Both the position numbers and the translations under genes were made by a program. From Pseudomonadota bacterium (GTDB lineage: Bacteria; Pseudomonadota; Gammaproteobacteria; Burkholderiales; Rhodocyclaceae), in NCBI GenBank assembly GCA_029780075.1, contig JAKOZI010000338.1, positions 1 to 47,124 on the forward strand: a stretch of 47,124 nt of DNA, in the 5' to 3' direction. Numbering within the stretch: position 1 is the stretch's first letter; every line of letters begins with the position of its first letter. Below are positions 36,256 through 46,200 of this stretch, piece by piece. The notes under the pieces are model-generated. The model was not told the DNA's origin and ran no database searches. It saw only the letters and a list, made by a program, of their open reading frames with translations.

Positions 36256-37245
36256 ATGATCGTCCCCTTCTTCATCAACATCGTCCGCCGGCCTGCCGGA
36301 TGGCTGCCGATGCTCCTGCTGCTGTGCTCGACCACCGCGGCACACGCGGTGCTGGCGATTGCCCTGAACTCGGCAGACGGCACGATCAGCCTGATCGACA
36401 CCGAGACCTACCAGGTCACCGGCAAGGCCACGGTGTGCAAGGAACCACACCACCTGATGCCGACCCCCGACGAGAAATCCGTGGTCATCGCCTGTGCCGC
36501 CTCCAACCAACTGGTGTTCTTCGACCCGACCACCGGTCAGGAACAGAAACGCATCCGCAACATTTCCGATCCTTATCAGTTGGGCTACTCGCCGAACCGG
36601 AAATGGTTCGTCGCCACATCGCTGCGCCTGGACCGGGTCGATCTCTATGACCCGACCGACTTCCGGCTGGTTGCCCGCCTGCCGGCACCGAAGACCCCCT
36701 CGCACATGGCCTTCGACGACGGCAGCCAGTTTGTCTTCGTGACCCTGCAGGACTCCAACGAAGTCATGGCGATCAGCCTCGGGACGCAAAAGATCGTCTG
36801 GGTCATGCCGGTCGCCGCCACCCCGGCGGGCATCGTGATGTCGCCGGACAATCGCTATCTGCTGGTCGCCTGCATGGGCGAAGGCGTCGTCGAAGTGATC
36901 GACTGGCGTGCCCAGAAGAGCGTCAGAAAGGTGCCGACCGCCACCGCCGCCCACAACCTTCAACCGAAGGGCGACGGGCGCCATTTCTTCGTTTCGAACC
37001 GCTCGGTCGATGGCAGTATTTCGCTGCTCGATACGCAGACCATGAGCGTCGTGGAAAAATACGAGGTCCCGGGTGGGCCGGACGACATGATGGTTCGCGC
37101 CGACGGCAAGGAACTCTGGGCAACGGCGCGCTTCGCCCGCAAGGTGCAGGTCATCGACCTGGTCACCAAGAAGCTCAAGATGTCGATCCCGGTCGGCAGT
37201 TCGCCGCATGGCGTCTTCTTTCTCAACCACGCGGGTCTGCGATGA
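36256..37245 (+). CDS. Exported YVTN-type beta-propeller protein
   Basis: A 329-residue exported protein. The start at 36256 gives a signal peptide (a basic N-terminus, LPMLLLLCSTTAAHA, cleavage after AHA). The rest is six to seven propeller blades of the YVTN type, for example GTISLIDTETYQVTGKATV, GVVEVIDWRAQKSVRKVPT and GSISLLDTQTMSVVEKYEV. Such propellers serve as periplasmic scaffolds or are linked to redox and surface proteins; no catalytic residues can be assigned. It lies 11 nt after gloA and 79 nt before a CE4 deacetylase gene. Confidence 0.85.
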   Translation: MIVPFFINIVRRPAGWLPMLLLLCSTTAAHAVLAIALNSADGTISLIDTETYQVTGKATVCKEPHHLMPTPDEKSVVIACAASNQLVFFDPTTGQEQKRIRNISDPYQLGYSPNRKWFVATSLRLDRVDLYDPTDFRLVARLPAPKTPSHMAFDDGSQFVFVTLQDSNEVMAISLGTQKIVWVMPVAATPAGIVMSPDNRYLLVACMGEGVVEVIDWRAQKSVRKVPTATAAHNLQPKGDGRHFFVSNRSVDGSISLLDTQTMSVVEKYEVPGGPDDMMVRADGKELWATARFARKVQVIDLVTKKLKMSIPVGSSPHGVFFLNHAGLR

Positions 37246-37324
37246 ACGCTTCAAGGCATGGCTGGCCTGGTCCAACGGGTGAACACGTGGCATGAACGTC
37301 ACAGCAGGTGTGGCCGGAATAACC

Positions 37325-38080
37325 ATGCGCACTAGCCTCCTGACCCGGATCCTGGCGCTGCTGGGCAGCGGCATGCTGTTGCTGACCACGCCCGCGGCAC
37401 ACGCCGCGGCGGCCTGCCAGGCGGGCACCCTGTACCTGACGTTTGACACCGGCAACATGCGCCACGCCGAACTGATTGCCGATACGCTCGCCAGGCACGG
37501 CGTCAAGGCGACCTTCTTCCTGGCGCAGGAAGAGACGACGCGTGGCGACCATGCGCTCGACGCCAGTTGGGCACCGTACTGGCGCGCGCGCGTCGCCGAA
37601 GGGCACGCCTTCGGCAGCCACACCTGGAGGCACGGCAGCTTTCGCAGCGACAGCGGCGAGCGGGTCCGCTACCGGTTGCAGGATGGCCGCAGCGAAACGC
37701 TGGACGCGCGTGCCGTGTGCGAGGAATTGCAGCGTCCGGGCAGCCGTTTCCAGGAACTCACCGGACATCGGCTCGACCCCCTGTGGCGCGCGCCGGGTGG
37801 GCGCACCACCCCGAACACGCTGGCAGCGGCGCAGGCCTGTGGCTACCAGCATGTCGGCTGGGCGCCGGCCGGTTTCCTCGGCGACGAGTTGCCTTCCGAC
37901 AGCTACCCGAACGCGCTGCTCGTGCAGCGCGCGCTCGACCGCCTGAAGGATGGCGACATCGTGATGGCCCACCTCGGGATCTGGTCGCGCAAGGATCCCT
38001 TTGCGCCGATGCTCGACGCCTTGATCAGCGGCCTCAAGAGCAGGGGCTTCTGTTTTGCCACCCGCCGGCCGCAACCATGA
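37325..38080 (+). CDS. Exported polysaccharide deacetylase family protein (CE4)
   Basis: A 251-residue CE4/NodB-fold protein with a signal peptide (LALLGSGMLLLTTPAAHAA). Motif 1 reads LTFDTGN where most family members have TFDDG, so the second, metal-binding Asp is Thr. Motif 2 SHTWRHGSF keeps both His, and motif 3 WRAPGG is present. The subfamily with TFDTG and GDHALDASWAPYWRA occurs in several proteobacteria, so this may be a natural variant with altered metal or substrate use. ATG 37325 has GGA 7-9 nt upstream; ATG 37292 is an alternative. The stop overlaps the next start (ATGA). Confidence 0.83.
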   Translation: MRTSLLTRILALLGSGMLLLTTPAAHAAAACQAGTLYLTFDTGNMRHAELIADTLARHGVKATFFLAQEETTRGDHALDASWAPYWRARVAEGHAFGSHTWRHGSFRSDSGERVRYRLQDGRSETLDARAVCEELQRPGSRFQELTGHRLDPLWRAPGGRTTPNTLAAAQACGYQHVGWAPAGFLGDELPSDSYPNALLVQRALDRLKDGDIVMAHLGIWSRKDPFAPMLDALISGLKSRGFCFATRRPQP

Positions 38081-39147
38081 GCAACGCCTTCCTGGAAGTG
38101 TTCGTCGCGCTGCAGGGCTGGCTGCTGGCGCACCTGCTGGAGCCTGTCCTGCTGACCCTGGGGCTGGGTAGCTATCTGGAAATGGCCTTCGACGGCGTTG
38201 AATTCTTCCTCTGCGGGGTGTTGCAGATCACTGCCGCCTACCTGCTGTTGCGGCCACTGGAGGCGCTGCGCCCGATCGAAGTCTGGCCAGACCGCAAGAC
38301 GGTGCGTGTCGACATACTGTATTCGTTCCTGGACCGGCTGGGAATCATCCCGCTCCTGGTGTTCGCCGTGCTGGCACCGCTCTTCGTGTCCGTGGATGGC
38401 TGGCTGCGCTTTCACGACATCATTCCTCCGCAACTGGAAGACCTGTTTCCGGAGCTGGAAGCACGCCCCCTGTTCAGCTTCCTGATCTATCTGATCCTCC
38501 TGGATTTCGCCGAATACTGGCGCCACCGCCTCTCGCACACGCTCCGTTGGTGGTGGGCGCTGCACGCCATCCACCACAGCCAACGCCAGATGACCCTGTG
38601 GACCGACAGCCGCAATCATCTGCTCGACGATCTCATCGGCGGCTTCTGGTTCGCCGTCATCGCGCTCCTGATCGGCGTTCCGCCGGGCCATTTCATCATC
38701 CTGCTGATCGCCGTGAAGACCGTCGAAAACCTTTCGCACGTCAATGCCCGGCTGTCGTTCGGACGCCTCGGCGAGCTGCTGCTGGTCAGCCCGCGCTACC
38801 ATCGCTGGCACCATGCGATCGAGCTTCCCGAAGGCCGACAGTACCGCTTTGGCTGTAATTTCGCGATCCTGTTTCCGATCTGGGATCAACTCTTCGGCAC
38901 CCAGTATCGCGGGCGGGCGATGCCGCCATCCGGCCTGAGCCACGGACCGCTGGCCGAATCCACCGCACAGAGTGGCTTCTGGCGGCAGCAGTGGGAGGGA
39001 GTGCGGGCACTGCTGGCCAGCATGCTGCCGGATCCGTCGTCATCCCCACAGGCAACCCTGGTTCATGCCCCGACAACGGCCGCGCCATCACCCTCGGCGC
39101 CGGCCGCCGGCCAGCAGCCCGCTCGATACCCCAATGAAACGCCATAG
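38077..39147 (+). CDS. Sterol desaturase / fatty acid hydroxylase family membrane protein
   Basis: A 356-residue polytopic protein with five or so membrane helices and the di-iron His clusters HRLSH, HAIHHS and HRWHH (preceded by NHLLDDL). This places it in the fatty-acid-hydroxylase superfamily, which acts on sterols, hopanoids, carotenoids or alkyl lipids. The last about 45 residues are Pro/Ala/Ser-rich and probably disordered. The start at 38077 overlaps the deacetylase stop, so the two are coupled. The substrate cannot be deduced; a hopanoid or ornithine-lipid hydroxylation role is one possibility. Confidence 0.88.
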   Translation: MSNAFLEVFVALQGWLLAHLLEPVLLTLGLGSYLEMAFDGVEFFLCGVLQITAAYLLLRPLEALRPIEVWPDRKTVRVDILYSFLDRLGIIPLLVFAVLAPLFVSVDGWLRFHDIIPPQLEDLFPELEARPLFSFLIYLILLDFAEYWRHRLSHTLRWWWALHAIHHSQRQMTLWTDSRNHLLDDLIGGFWFAVIALLIGVPPGHFIILLIAVKTVENLSHVNARLSFGRLGELLLVSPRYHRWHHAIELPEGRQYRFGCNFAILFPIWDQLFGTQYRGRAMPPSGLSHGPLAESTAQSGFWRQQWEGVRALLASMLPDPSSSPQATLVHAPTTAAPSPSAPAAGQQPARYPNETP

Positions 39148-39149
39148 AC

Positions 39150-39683
39150 ATGCTCGATGATGCTCGCTCCTTCGCCGTGACTGCGCACGGCAGCCAGATG
39201 TATGGTGCCCGACCGTATGTCTTCCATCTCGATGCGGTCGTCGGACTGTTGTCGCCCTACGGCGTCGAGGCGCAGATCGTCGGCTACCTGCACGATGTTG
39301 TCGAGGACACCGCGGTCACCGAAGACGAGGTGCGCAGACGCTTTGGACACCTGGTAGGCGAATGCGTCAGTCTGCTGACCGACGCCCCGGGGGCCAACCG
39401 GGCCGAGCGCAAGGCCGGCACCTATGCCCGACTGGCGACGGTTGCCGGCCCCGGGGAACTGGCATTGGTGGTCAAGGCCGCCGATCGCCTGGCCAACGTG
39501 CGAAGTTGCGTTGTCGACCAGCGATGTGGTCTTTGGGAGGTGTACCGCAAGGAGCACGCCGATTTCAGGCGGGCCGCCTATCGTGAAGGGCTTTGTGACC
39601 CCCTGTGGGAAGAACTGGATGCCTTGCTGGAACCCGCAGCCGACGCCGGGAGCAACACCGACCGGAGACCGACCGATGTTTGA
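39150..39683 (+). CDS. Small HD-domain protein, (p)ppGpp hydrolase-like
   Basis: A 177-residue HD protein resembling the hydrolase half of RelA/SpoT and the small Mesh1-type enzymes. Metal and catalytic motifs: a first His in YVFHLDAVV, then YLHDVVEDT (HD plus ED, the SpoT hydrolase signature), then LVVKAADRLANV. No synthetase, TGS or ACT domain is present. It could hydrolyse ppGpp or another 3'-pyrophosphorylated nucleotide; this is inferred from motifs. It starts 2 nt after the hydroxylase gene and overlaps the LysE gene by 8 nt. Confidence 0.82.
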   Translation: MLDDARSFAVTAHGSQMYGARPYVFHLDAVVGLLSPYGVEAQIVGYLHDVVEDTAVTEDEVRRRFGHLVGECVSLLTDAPGANRAERKAGTYARLATVAGPGELALVVKAADRLANVRSCVVDQRCGLWEVYRKEHADFRRAAYREGLCDPLWEELDALLEPAADAGSNTDRRPTDV

Positions 39684-40296
39684 CATCCAGAACTACGCGA
39701 GCTTTGTCGGCGCGATTCTTGTTTTCCAGCTGATTCCCGGCCCGGGCACGCTGGCAATTCTCAACGCCACGGCGCGCAACGGTGTCGCCGCGGGACTGGG
39801 CGCAGTCATGGGGACCCTGCTGGGTGACATGGTTTATATGGTGGCAGCGGTGCTCGGCCTGGCCGCGCTGATGCATGCCGAGCCTGCCCTTTTTCTGGGG
39901 CTGCAATGGTTTGGTGCGGCCTATCTGGCCTGGATGGGACTGCAATTGCTGCGCAAACCCATCCCTGATGTCAGTGCTGCGCCGGAATCCCGAAAAAGTA
40001 GCTGGGTCTATTTTCGGCAGGCTTTCGCGGTCAGCCTCACCAACCCCAAGGTCGTACTCTTTTTCGTCGCCTTCTTTCCGCTCTTTCTCCGCGCCGACGC
40101 CTCATCGCTGACGCTCGGGGTGATGATGGCGCACGTGACCCTCCTCAGTTTCCTCTATCAGGCGGCGCTGGTACTGGTCGGCAACGCCGTGGCGCGCAAG
40201 CTGTCACGCCTGCCGTGGGTACGCCAGCTGGCCACGCGTGCGGCGGGCGCTGCCCTGCTCGCCTTCGGGGTCAAGCTGGCGTTCGACAATCGCTGA
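39676..40296 (+). CDS. LysE/RhtB-family exporter
   Basis: A 206-residue inner-membrane protein with about six helices. The family N-terminal motif is PGPGTLAILNATARNGVAAGLGAVMGTLLGD (conserved PGP and the G-x3-G run), and YLAWMGLQLLR and SLTNPKVVLFF follow as expected for LysE. It exports an amino acid or other small polar metabolite, unknown here. The ATG at 39676 overlaps the end of the HD gene; the frame upstream lies inside that gene. Confidence 0.92.
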   Translation: MFDIQNYASFVGAILVFQLIPGPGTLAILNATARNGVAAGLGAVMGTLLGDMVYMVAAVLGLAALMHAEPALFLGLQWFGAAYLAWMGLQLLRKPIPDVSAAPESRKSSWVYFRQAFAVSLTNPKVVLFFVAFFPLFLRADASSLTLGVMMAHVTLLSFLYQAALVLVGNAVARKLSRLPWVRQLATRAAGAALLAFGVKLAFDNR

Positions 40297-40491
40297 GGAC
40301 GGGCATGGCGATCACCGCAGTGGCTGTGGCTGTGGATGCGCCTGGCAAGCCATCGCCGATGTCTGCTGCGGCCGGTGGTTCCGCGTCACCGCCCGACGCG
40401 CTGCCATTGGCGACGCTGACTGCCCGGCATCAGCGTCGAGCCGGTCTTCGAATCGCAAACCCGGCGCCACCACCCCAAGGGAGAACAAGCC

Positions 40492-40848
40492 ATGCACGGC
40501 AAAACCATCTTGCTGAGAACCGCGATGCTGATTGTCGCCTGCGCACTCGCCGCCTGCTTCCCTGGCCCCGAGAAGGTCGGGGAGCTCGCCCGTGCTTCGA
40601 TGCAACAGTATTTCCGCAGCAACCCGGAATTCCAGGGCAGCGGCATCGAGGTGATGCGCGTGCGCGTGACCGGCGGTGGCGACCGGCAGTTCGCTGCGCT
40701 GGCGAGCGTGTCGTATGCCGGAACGACCCATGAGATACCGGTAACCGTCATTGTCGACGGCATCAATCTGCAATGGTTTGCCGAGCCCGGAGCCTTTGCC
40801 TTCGTTTCGCAGACCAACGCCCCGCCTGCGCAACCCCCCCAGAAGTAG
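40492..40848 (+). CDS. Small putative lipoprotein
   Basis: A 118-residue protein with a lipoprotein signal peptide (KTILLRTAMLIVACALAAC, lipobox LAAC). A single small alpha/beta domain follows (VRVTGGGDRQFAALASVSY, VTVIVDGINLQWF), ending in a Pro-rich tail. No named family recognised. GGGAGA 8 nt before the ATG is a fair ribosome site. The 195 bp between the LysE gene and this one contain no convincing gene. Confidence 0.78.
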   Translation: MHGKTILLRTAMLIVACALAACFPGPEKVGELARASMQQYFRSNPEFQGSGIEVMRVRVTGGGDRQFAALASVSYAGTTHEIPVTVIVDGINLQWFAEPGAFAFVSQTNAPPAQPPQK

Positions 40849-40887
40849 AACGAAGGGCGCCGGCAGGCACATCACCGTTCCCTGAGG

Positions 40888-40893
40888 TACAAT
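40888..40893 (+). promoter_or_regulatory. -10-like TACAAT before ybiT
   Basis: TACAAT lies 42 nt before the GTG start of ybiT, in the 86-bp gap after the lipoprotein gene. The -35 region is weak, so this is a tentative promoter. Confidence 0.4.
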
Positions 40894-40934
40894 AGCGCCC
40901 TTTTGCAACCTGATGATTTTACCGAGGTTTCTTC

Positions 40935-42557
40935 GTGCTCGTCGCCAATAACATCACCATGCAGTTCGGGGTCAAACCCCTCTTTGAAAACGTTTCGGTC
41001 AAATTTGGCGAAGGCTATCGCTACGGACTGATCGGCGCCAACGGCGCCGGCAAGTCGACCTTCATGAAGATCCTCGCCGGCGAACTCGAACCCACGGCCG
41101 GCAACGTCGCCAAGGACGTGCACGAACGCATGGCCTACCTCCGCCAGGACCAGTTCGCCTTCGAACAGCAACGGGTGATCGACGTGGTGATGATGGGCCA
41201 TGAGGAGATGTGGGCCTGCATGCTGGAGAAGGACGCCATCTACGCCAACCCGGAAGCGACCGAGGAAGATTACCTGCACGCCGCTGATCTGGAAGCCCGC
41301 TATGCCGAATACGGCGGCTATACCGCCGAGGCGCGCGCCGGGGAACTGCTGCTCGGCGTGGGCATTCCCGCCGCGCAGCACTTTGGCCCGATGAGTGACG
41401 TCGCGCCGGGCTGGAAGCTGCGCGTGCTCCTGATCCAGGCGCTCTTTGCCGACCCCGAGATCCTGCTGCTCGACGAACCCACCAACAACCTCGACATCGC
41501 CACCATCCGCTGGCTGGAAAACGCGATCAACGAGCGCAACAGCACGATGGTCATCATTTCACACGATCGCCACTTCCTCAACCAGGTGTGCACGCACATG
41601 GCCGACCTGGATTACGGCAAGATCGCCATCTATCCGGGCAATTACGACGACTTCATGGAAGCCTCGACGATGGCCCGCGAGCGGCAGCAGAACGCCAACG
41701 CCAAAGCCAAGGAACGGATCGCCGAACTGCAGAACTTCGTTCGCCGTTTTTCGGCCAACGCGTCGAAGGCCAAGCAGGCCACTTCCCGCCAGAAGCTGAT
41801 CGAAAAGCTGAAGCCGGAGGACGTCAAGCCGTCGTCACGCCAGTATCCCTGGATCCGCTTCGAATTCGACGACAAGGAGAAACTGCATCGCCAGGCGGTC
41901 GAGATCGAAAACCTCGACTTCGCTTATCCGGGCAGCTCCCGCAAGATCTTCAGCCGGTTCACCCTGTCACTCAATGGTGGCGATCGCCTGGCGATCATCG
42001 GCGAAAACGGTGTTGGCAAAACGACCTTGTTGAAGCTGCTGATGGGCGAACTGCAACCCCAGCGCGGCAGCATCAAATGGGCGGAGAAGGCACGCCGCGG
42101 CTATTATGCGCAGGATCACGCCAAGGATTTCAGCAGCGACACCAACCTCACCGACTGGATCGCCGGCTACGCGCGCAGCAGCGCGAGCGACGGCGAGGAC
42201 CTCGCGACACTGATCCGCGGCACCCTCGGACGCCTCCTGTTCTCCGGCAACGAGGTGCGCAAGGCGGTCAAGGTGATCTCGGGTGGCGAGCAGGGCCGCA
42301 TGATCTTCGGCAAGCTGATGCTGATGAAGCCGAACGTGCTGGTCATGGACGAGCCCACCAACCACCTGGACATGGAATCGATCGAGTCACTCAACACCGC
42401 GCTCGAAAAGTTCAAGGGTACGCTGGTCTTCGTTTCGCACGACCGCGAGTTCGTCTCGTCGCTAGCCACGCGTGTCCTCGAAGTGCGCCTCGATGGCAAG
42501 GTGGTCAACTACCCGGGCAACTACGAAGAGTACCTGGCCAGCCAAGGCATCGCCTGA
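40935..42557 (+). CDS. ybiT: ABC-F ATPase YbiT
   Basis: A 540-residue soluble protein with two ATP-binding cassettes and no membrane part, as in ribosome-associated ABC-F translation factors. It starts at a GTG ([30 protein letters not shown]), very close to E. coli YbiT. First cassette: Walker [10 protein letters not shown], Walker [14 protein letters not shown] charged linker ([17 protein letters not shown]) precedes the second cassette: GENGVGKTT, signature [28 protein letters not shown]. YbiT is distinguished from EttA by its start and linker. GAGG about 9 nt before GTG is the ribosome site. Confidence 0.94.
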   Translation: MLVANNITMQFGVKPLFENVSVKFGEGYRYGLIGANGAGKSTFMKILAGELEPTAGNVAKDVHERMAYLRQDQFAFEQQRVIDVVMMGHEEMWACMLEKDAIYANPEATEEDYLHAADLEARYAEYGGYTAEARAGELLLGVGIPAAQHFGPMSDVAPGWKLRVLLIQALFADPEILLLDEPTNNLDIATIRWLENAINERNSTMVIISHDRHFLNQVCTHMADLDYGKIAIYPGNYDDFMEASTMARERQQNANAKAKERIAELQNFVRRFSANASKAKQATSRQKLIEKLKPEDVKPSSRQYPWIRFEFDDKEKLHRQAVEIENLDFAYPGSSRKIFSRFTLSLNGGDRLAIIGENGVGKTTLLKLLMGELQPQRGSIKWAEKARRGYYAQDHAKDFSSDTNLTDWIAGYARSSASDGEDLATLIRGTLGRLLFSGNEVRKAVKVISGGEQGRMIFGKLMLMKPNVLVMDEPTNHLDMESIESLNTALEKFKGTLVFVSHDREFVSSLATRVLEVRLDGKVVNYPGNYEEYLASQGIA

Positions 42558-42566
42558 AACCCGCGG

Positions 42567-43151
42567 TCAGTTGGCGGGAGCCGGCTTGCCGCCCTCGCGG
42601 GCAGCCTTCCTGGCCTCGCGCTCGGCATCCTGCTGGGCACGCTTCTGCAGTTTCGCCTGACGCCTGGCCTGGTCGGCGGCCGCTTTCTTCTGCCCCTCTT
42701 CAGCCTTTCTCGCCTTGTCGGCGAGTTTCTTTTCGCGCGCGCTGGCCTTCGCGGCTTCCTCGGTCCGGTGGCGCTCGGCGTTCTCCTGCTGATCGGCCTC
42801 GCGTTGCTGTTGATCGGCGGCGCGTTTGCTCTCCTTGGCTTCGACTTCCTGCCGCTTCGCCTGCCGCTCGAAGTCGCGAGCCGGCTGATCGAGCCTGCGC
42901 GCCTCGACGATGGACGCCGTATAACGCTTCTTGGCCGCAACCAGACAATCGTTGACCAGCAACTTCGTGTAGCAACGGTCCTGATCAGCCTGATGACGGC
43001 GCTCCGCCTCGGCGCGCATCGACGCCGCCCGCGTCCGCTGCTCTCCGGCGGCTTCGAGCGTTTGCGGCACCTCCGGCGCCGCCTCCGGTGGCGCCGCACA
43101 GGCCGCGCAACTTACCCACAGCGAAAACAACAGCACCTGTCCTGAACGCAT
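42567..43151 (-). CDS. Exported coiled-coil protein, Lys/Glu/Gln/Ala-rich
   Basis: A 194-residue protein from the ATG at 43151, which has a strong AAGGAGG ribosome site 6 nt upstream (an in-frame start at 43190 is less likely). The N-terminus is a hydrophobic export signal (SGQVLLFSLWVSCAACAAPP), not a clean lipobox. After a Cys-containing stretch (QDRCYTKLLVNDCLVAAKKRY), the protein is one long charged helix, probably coiled coil, ending in a basic tail. Similar proteins are annotated only as hypothetical. It converges with ybiT, with just 9 nt between the stops. Confidence 0.75.
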   Translation of the reverse strand: MRSGQVLLFSLWVSCAACAAPPEAAPEVPQTLEAAGEQRTRAASMRAEAERRHQADQDRCYTKLLVNDCLVAAKKRYTASIVEARRLDQPARDFERQAKRQEVEAKESKRAADQQQREADQQENAERHRTEEAAKASAREKKLADKARKAEEGQKKAAADQARRQAKLQKRAQQDAEREARKAAREGGKPAPAN

Positions 43152-43198
43152 GCAATCCTCCTTGTACCCCCACATGCCGCCGCCCGGCAAACCCGTGC

Positions 43199-43204
43199 AC
43201 TATA
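43199..43204 (-). promoter_or_regulatory. -10-like TATAGT upstream of the coiled-coil gene
   Basis: On the minus strand TATAGT lies 47 nt before the ATG at 43151, in the 145-bp gap after the YhaN-like gene. The -35 match is poor. Confidence 0.3.
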
Positions 43205-43268
43205 AGCGACGCAGCCGCTTGCGTTCGAATCGATGCCGTTCAGTCTGAATCCATCAAACGCGCCGGCC

Positions 43269-43286
43269 AAACGCCTCACGGCATTT
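43269..43286 (-). terminator. Possible hairpin terminator of the YhaN-like gene
   Basis: Minus-strand AAATGCC-GTGA-GGCGTTT forms a 7-bp stem (one G-U pair) with a GNRA tetraloop, starting 10 nt after the stop at 43297. The trailing T run is short (TTT), so it may only be a weak terminator. Confidence 0.4.
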
Positions 43287-43296
43287 GTCCGCCGGA

Positions 43297-46200
43297 TCAC
43301 GGCGACAGGCGCTGTACCCGATACGCGTCGTCACCGATGGCCGCCCGCGCCACATCGAGCAAGTGCTCGTGGTGCGTCAGGAACAGCACCTGCGTACGCC
43401 GGGAGAGATCGGCCAGCACCTGGAAGGTCGCCGCCGCGGCCTCGTCGTCGAACTGGATCAGGATGTCATCGACGATCACCGGCAAGGGCTCCCCGTTTTC
43501 GAGGTGCCCTTCGATGGCGGCAGGCGCAAGGCGAGAAAAAGCTGATCGCGGCGACCGGTGCTCAGTTGCTCCATCGTCAGACGCTCGCCATCGGCGCGAA
43601 CGGCTTTGAGAATCTGCCTCTCGTCGTCGTAATCGACGACCACGCCACGATAACGGCCGGCCGTGATCACCGCGAATCGCCGCGACGCCTGCTCGACGAG
43701 CGGCCCCTGGTTCCGCTTCTGGTAGGCATCGATGACCTGGGCAATCACCGCCGAAGCGATCCGCGTCGCGGCATAATCGGCCCCGAGTTCACTGATCCGG
43801 GCGGCGTACTGCGCGGCTTTCTGCTGCGCGTCGGCAGCCACGGCGGAGCCATCCATCTTCTCGAACGCCTGCCTGGCGGCAAGGAACACTTCATGGTGGT
43901 GCTGTACCGTTGCGGCACTCCGTTCCTGTTCGTGCATGTTATGGTCGAGGGCCTCGGCAATCGCATCCGGATCCTGGCCAACCGCCTGCTTGAGCGCTTC
44001 AGCCAGCGGCAAGCCCGCTGACTTCACCAGCCGGGCTTCGATTTCCCGCACTTCGGTCACCAGGGCGGCACGCAGGGCGCTCTCGCCTTCGACCAGTTCG
44101 AGATCTTCGAGCGTGCGGCAGTCTGCCTGCTGCAGGAGCCTGTCGATGATCAAGGCGGCGTCCTGCGCAGACTGGCGAGCTGCGGCCACGGCCTGCTGGG
44201 CATCGGCGAGCTGTTGCGTGAGCGTGTTTTTCCTGTCCTGCTGCAAACGAGCCGCCCCCAGTTCGCGGTACAACTCGCCGGCCAGGACGTCGTGGGTTCG
44301 TCCGTCTTCGGGAATCGGCTGATGACGGACGCGCAGCCAGGTCCTGGTGAGTCGGGTTTCATAGTCGTCAATCTGGATGCCGGCGTTGCGCTGCTCGTTC
44401 TCTGCCTGATCCAGCGCGGCACGCGCCAGGGCCAGCGCAGAAAGCTGTTCGAGTCGAGCGTCCGCTTCTTCCTCGCTGGCCTCGCTGGTCAGTCGAATCG
44501 CCAGCATGGCTTCGCCCCATTGCTTCTTCCACTCGTCCAGTTGCCTGCGGCTGGCAATTTCTGCGGCCCCGGCATGCTGGACCGCGGCAGCCGCCTTTGC
44601 CCTGGCGGTCGTCTTGAGTTGTCGCTGGGTCAGATGGTCGGCATGGTGCCTGGCGATGGCACGGGCGCGCGCCAGCGTTTCCGAAAGCCGCTCGCCGGGT
44701 GCCGGGACCGGCCGCTTCATCAGGCCATAAATTTCGCTGAGTCGGCTACGGATCTCACGCGCACGCCGGCGCCTTTGCTCTGCCTCCTGCCGCGTGGCCT
44801 GCCAGGCATTGCGGCGTTGCAGAAAGGCCTCGCGCCTGGCGATCCATGGCGCCCCTTCGCTGAGTTTCAGAGGAGGCCAGCCATGCACACCGATCAGTTC
44901 GCCCCAGCGCCGTTCGAGATCCTCCCGGTCCTTGCCAACCGACGCCGCCCGGCCTTTTTCCAGATCGAGTGCGCTCTGCATCTGGGTTTCGCGGACACGA
45001 AATTCAGCGTAGCGGGTCACGCGCTCGGCATCGGCAAAGAGGCCGTCGGCGGTAGTGTCGGCACGAGTCACGGCGTGTTCGTAGGGTTCGCTCGACGGCG
45101 GCGGCTCCGCTGCCAGCGATTCACCCGCTAATGGCATGAAGTGGCGGCGAATACCCAGCCAAAGCAGGTCCCGCTTCTCGCGCTCAAGCGCCAGTGCGGT
45201 CTTGGTCGGCACCTCGCCACGGATCTCCAGGCCCTTGATTTCGCCGCGCAAGGCGGCAAGATCGTTCTCGATCTTTTCCATCGCCTCCCGAATCGAGCGC
45301 GTCCGACGACGCAGCTCTTCGTCCTCCGACTTGAGCAACTGGACTTCCGCTTCGAGCGGGATGGTGGTTCTCGCCACCGCCTCGGCGGAAGCCATTTTCA
45401 GGACTCCGGCTTCGCTGTTGAGCTGCACTTCTGCCGCCGTCGCTTCGTCTTCGAGTTGTTGCGCCCCAGCTTCGGGATCGCCATGATCGGCGATCGAGTC
45501 GAGAAAGGCCCCCAGATCCCCCGAGCAGTCTTCGCTCCCAAGGCCGAGGATTTCCGCGTCGAGCTGCTGCAGCTCGAACTGCTTCTCGCCGAAAGTCTTG
45601 AGGCATGCCCGGTGAGTCGCCTTGAGCATCGCGCCGGCAGTGATCAAGGCCCGAATCCGCGCCACACCGGTCGGATCCGGAAGCCATTGCAACGGCTGTT
45701 CTGGCCATTGTTCACCGGCGATCTGCCTGACGATGGCAGCAAACTCGCCGCGCGCCCTTTCGATGCCGAATGCTGCCTTGGCGAGCTGCATGCTCGCCTC
45801 ACGGTAGGTGCCGGTCGCGTGCTGGAGCGCCTCGACGGATTCCGCATCGGCCAGCACGGCGTCGTTGATCTCGATCGCCTCGAGTTCAGCCTGGTGCTGC
45901 CGCCAACGTTGCGAAGCCATCCGCTCGGCCTCAACGCCGGCGTTCTGCTTGGTGACCGCCGCCACCCGCTCGGCAGGAGCAGAAGGTGGAAGCATAGGCA
46001 CATCGGCCCGTTCAGCCAGGCGCTGCTGCGCCAGTTCGAGGGCGGCCACATCCGGAAGAATCGCCGCCAGCCGCTCCAGTCGGCGAGCATCCTTGAGCAG
46101 GCGCGCCTGCTCGGCCCTGGCCGCTGCGTATTCGCTTTCCGCCGTCGCCAGTGCAGCCTTTCTGGAACTCCACTCGGCCGGACGCACGGCAGCGTCCTTC

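Noticed and set aside
40305..40488. Short gene between the LysE and lipoprotein genes
   Set aside because: Candidate frames are Ala/Pro/Arg-rich with no ribosome site or recognisable domain.
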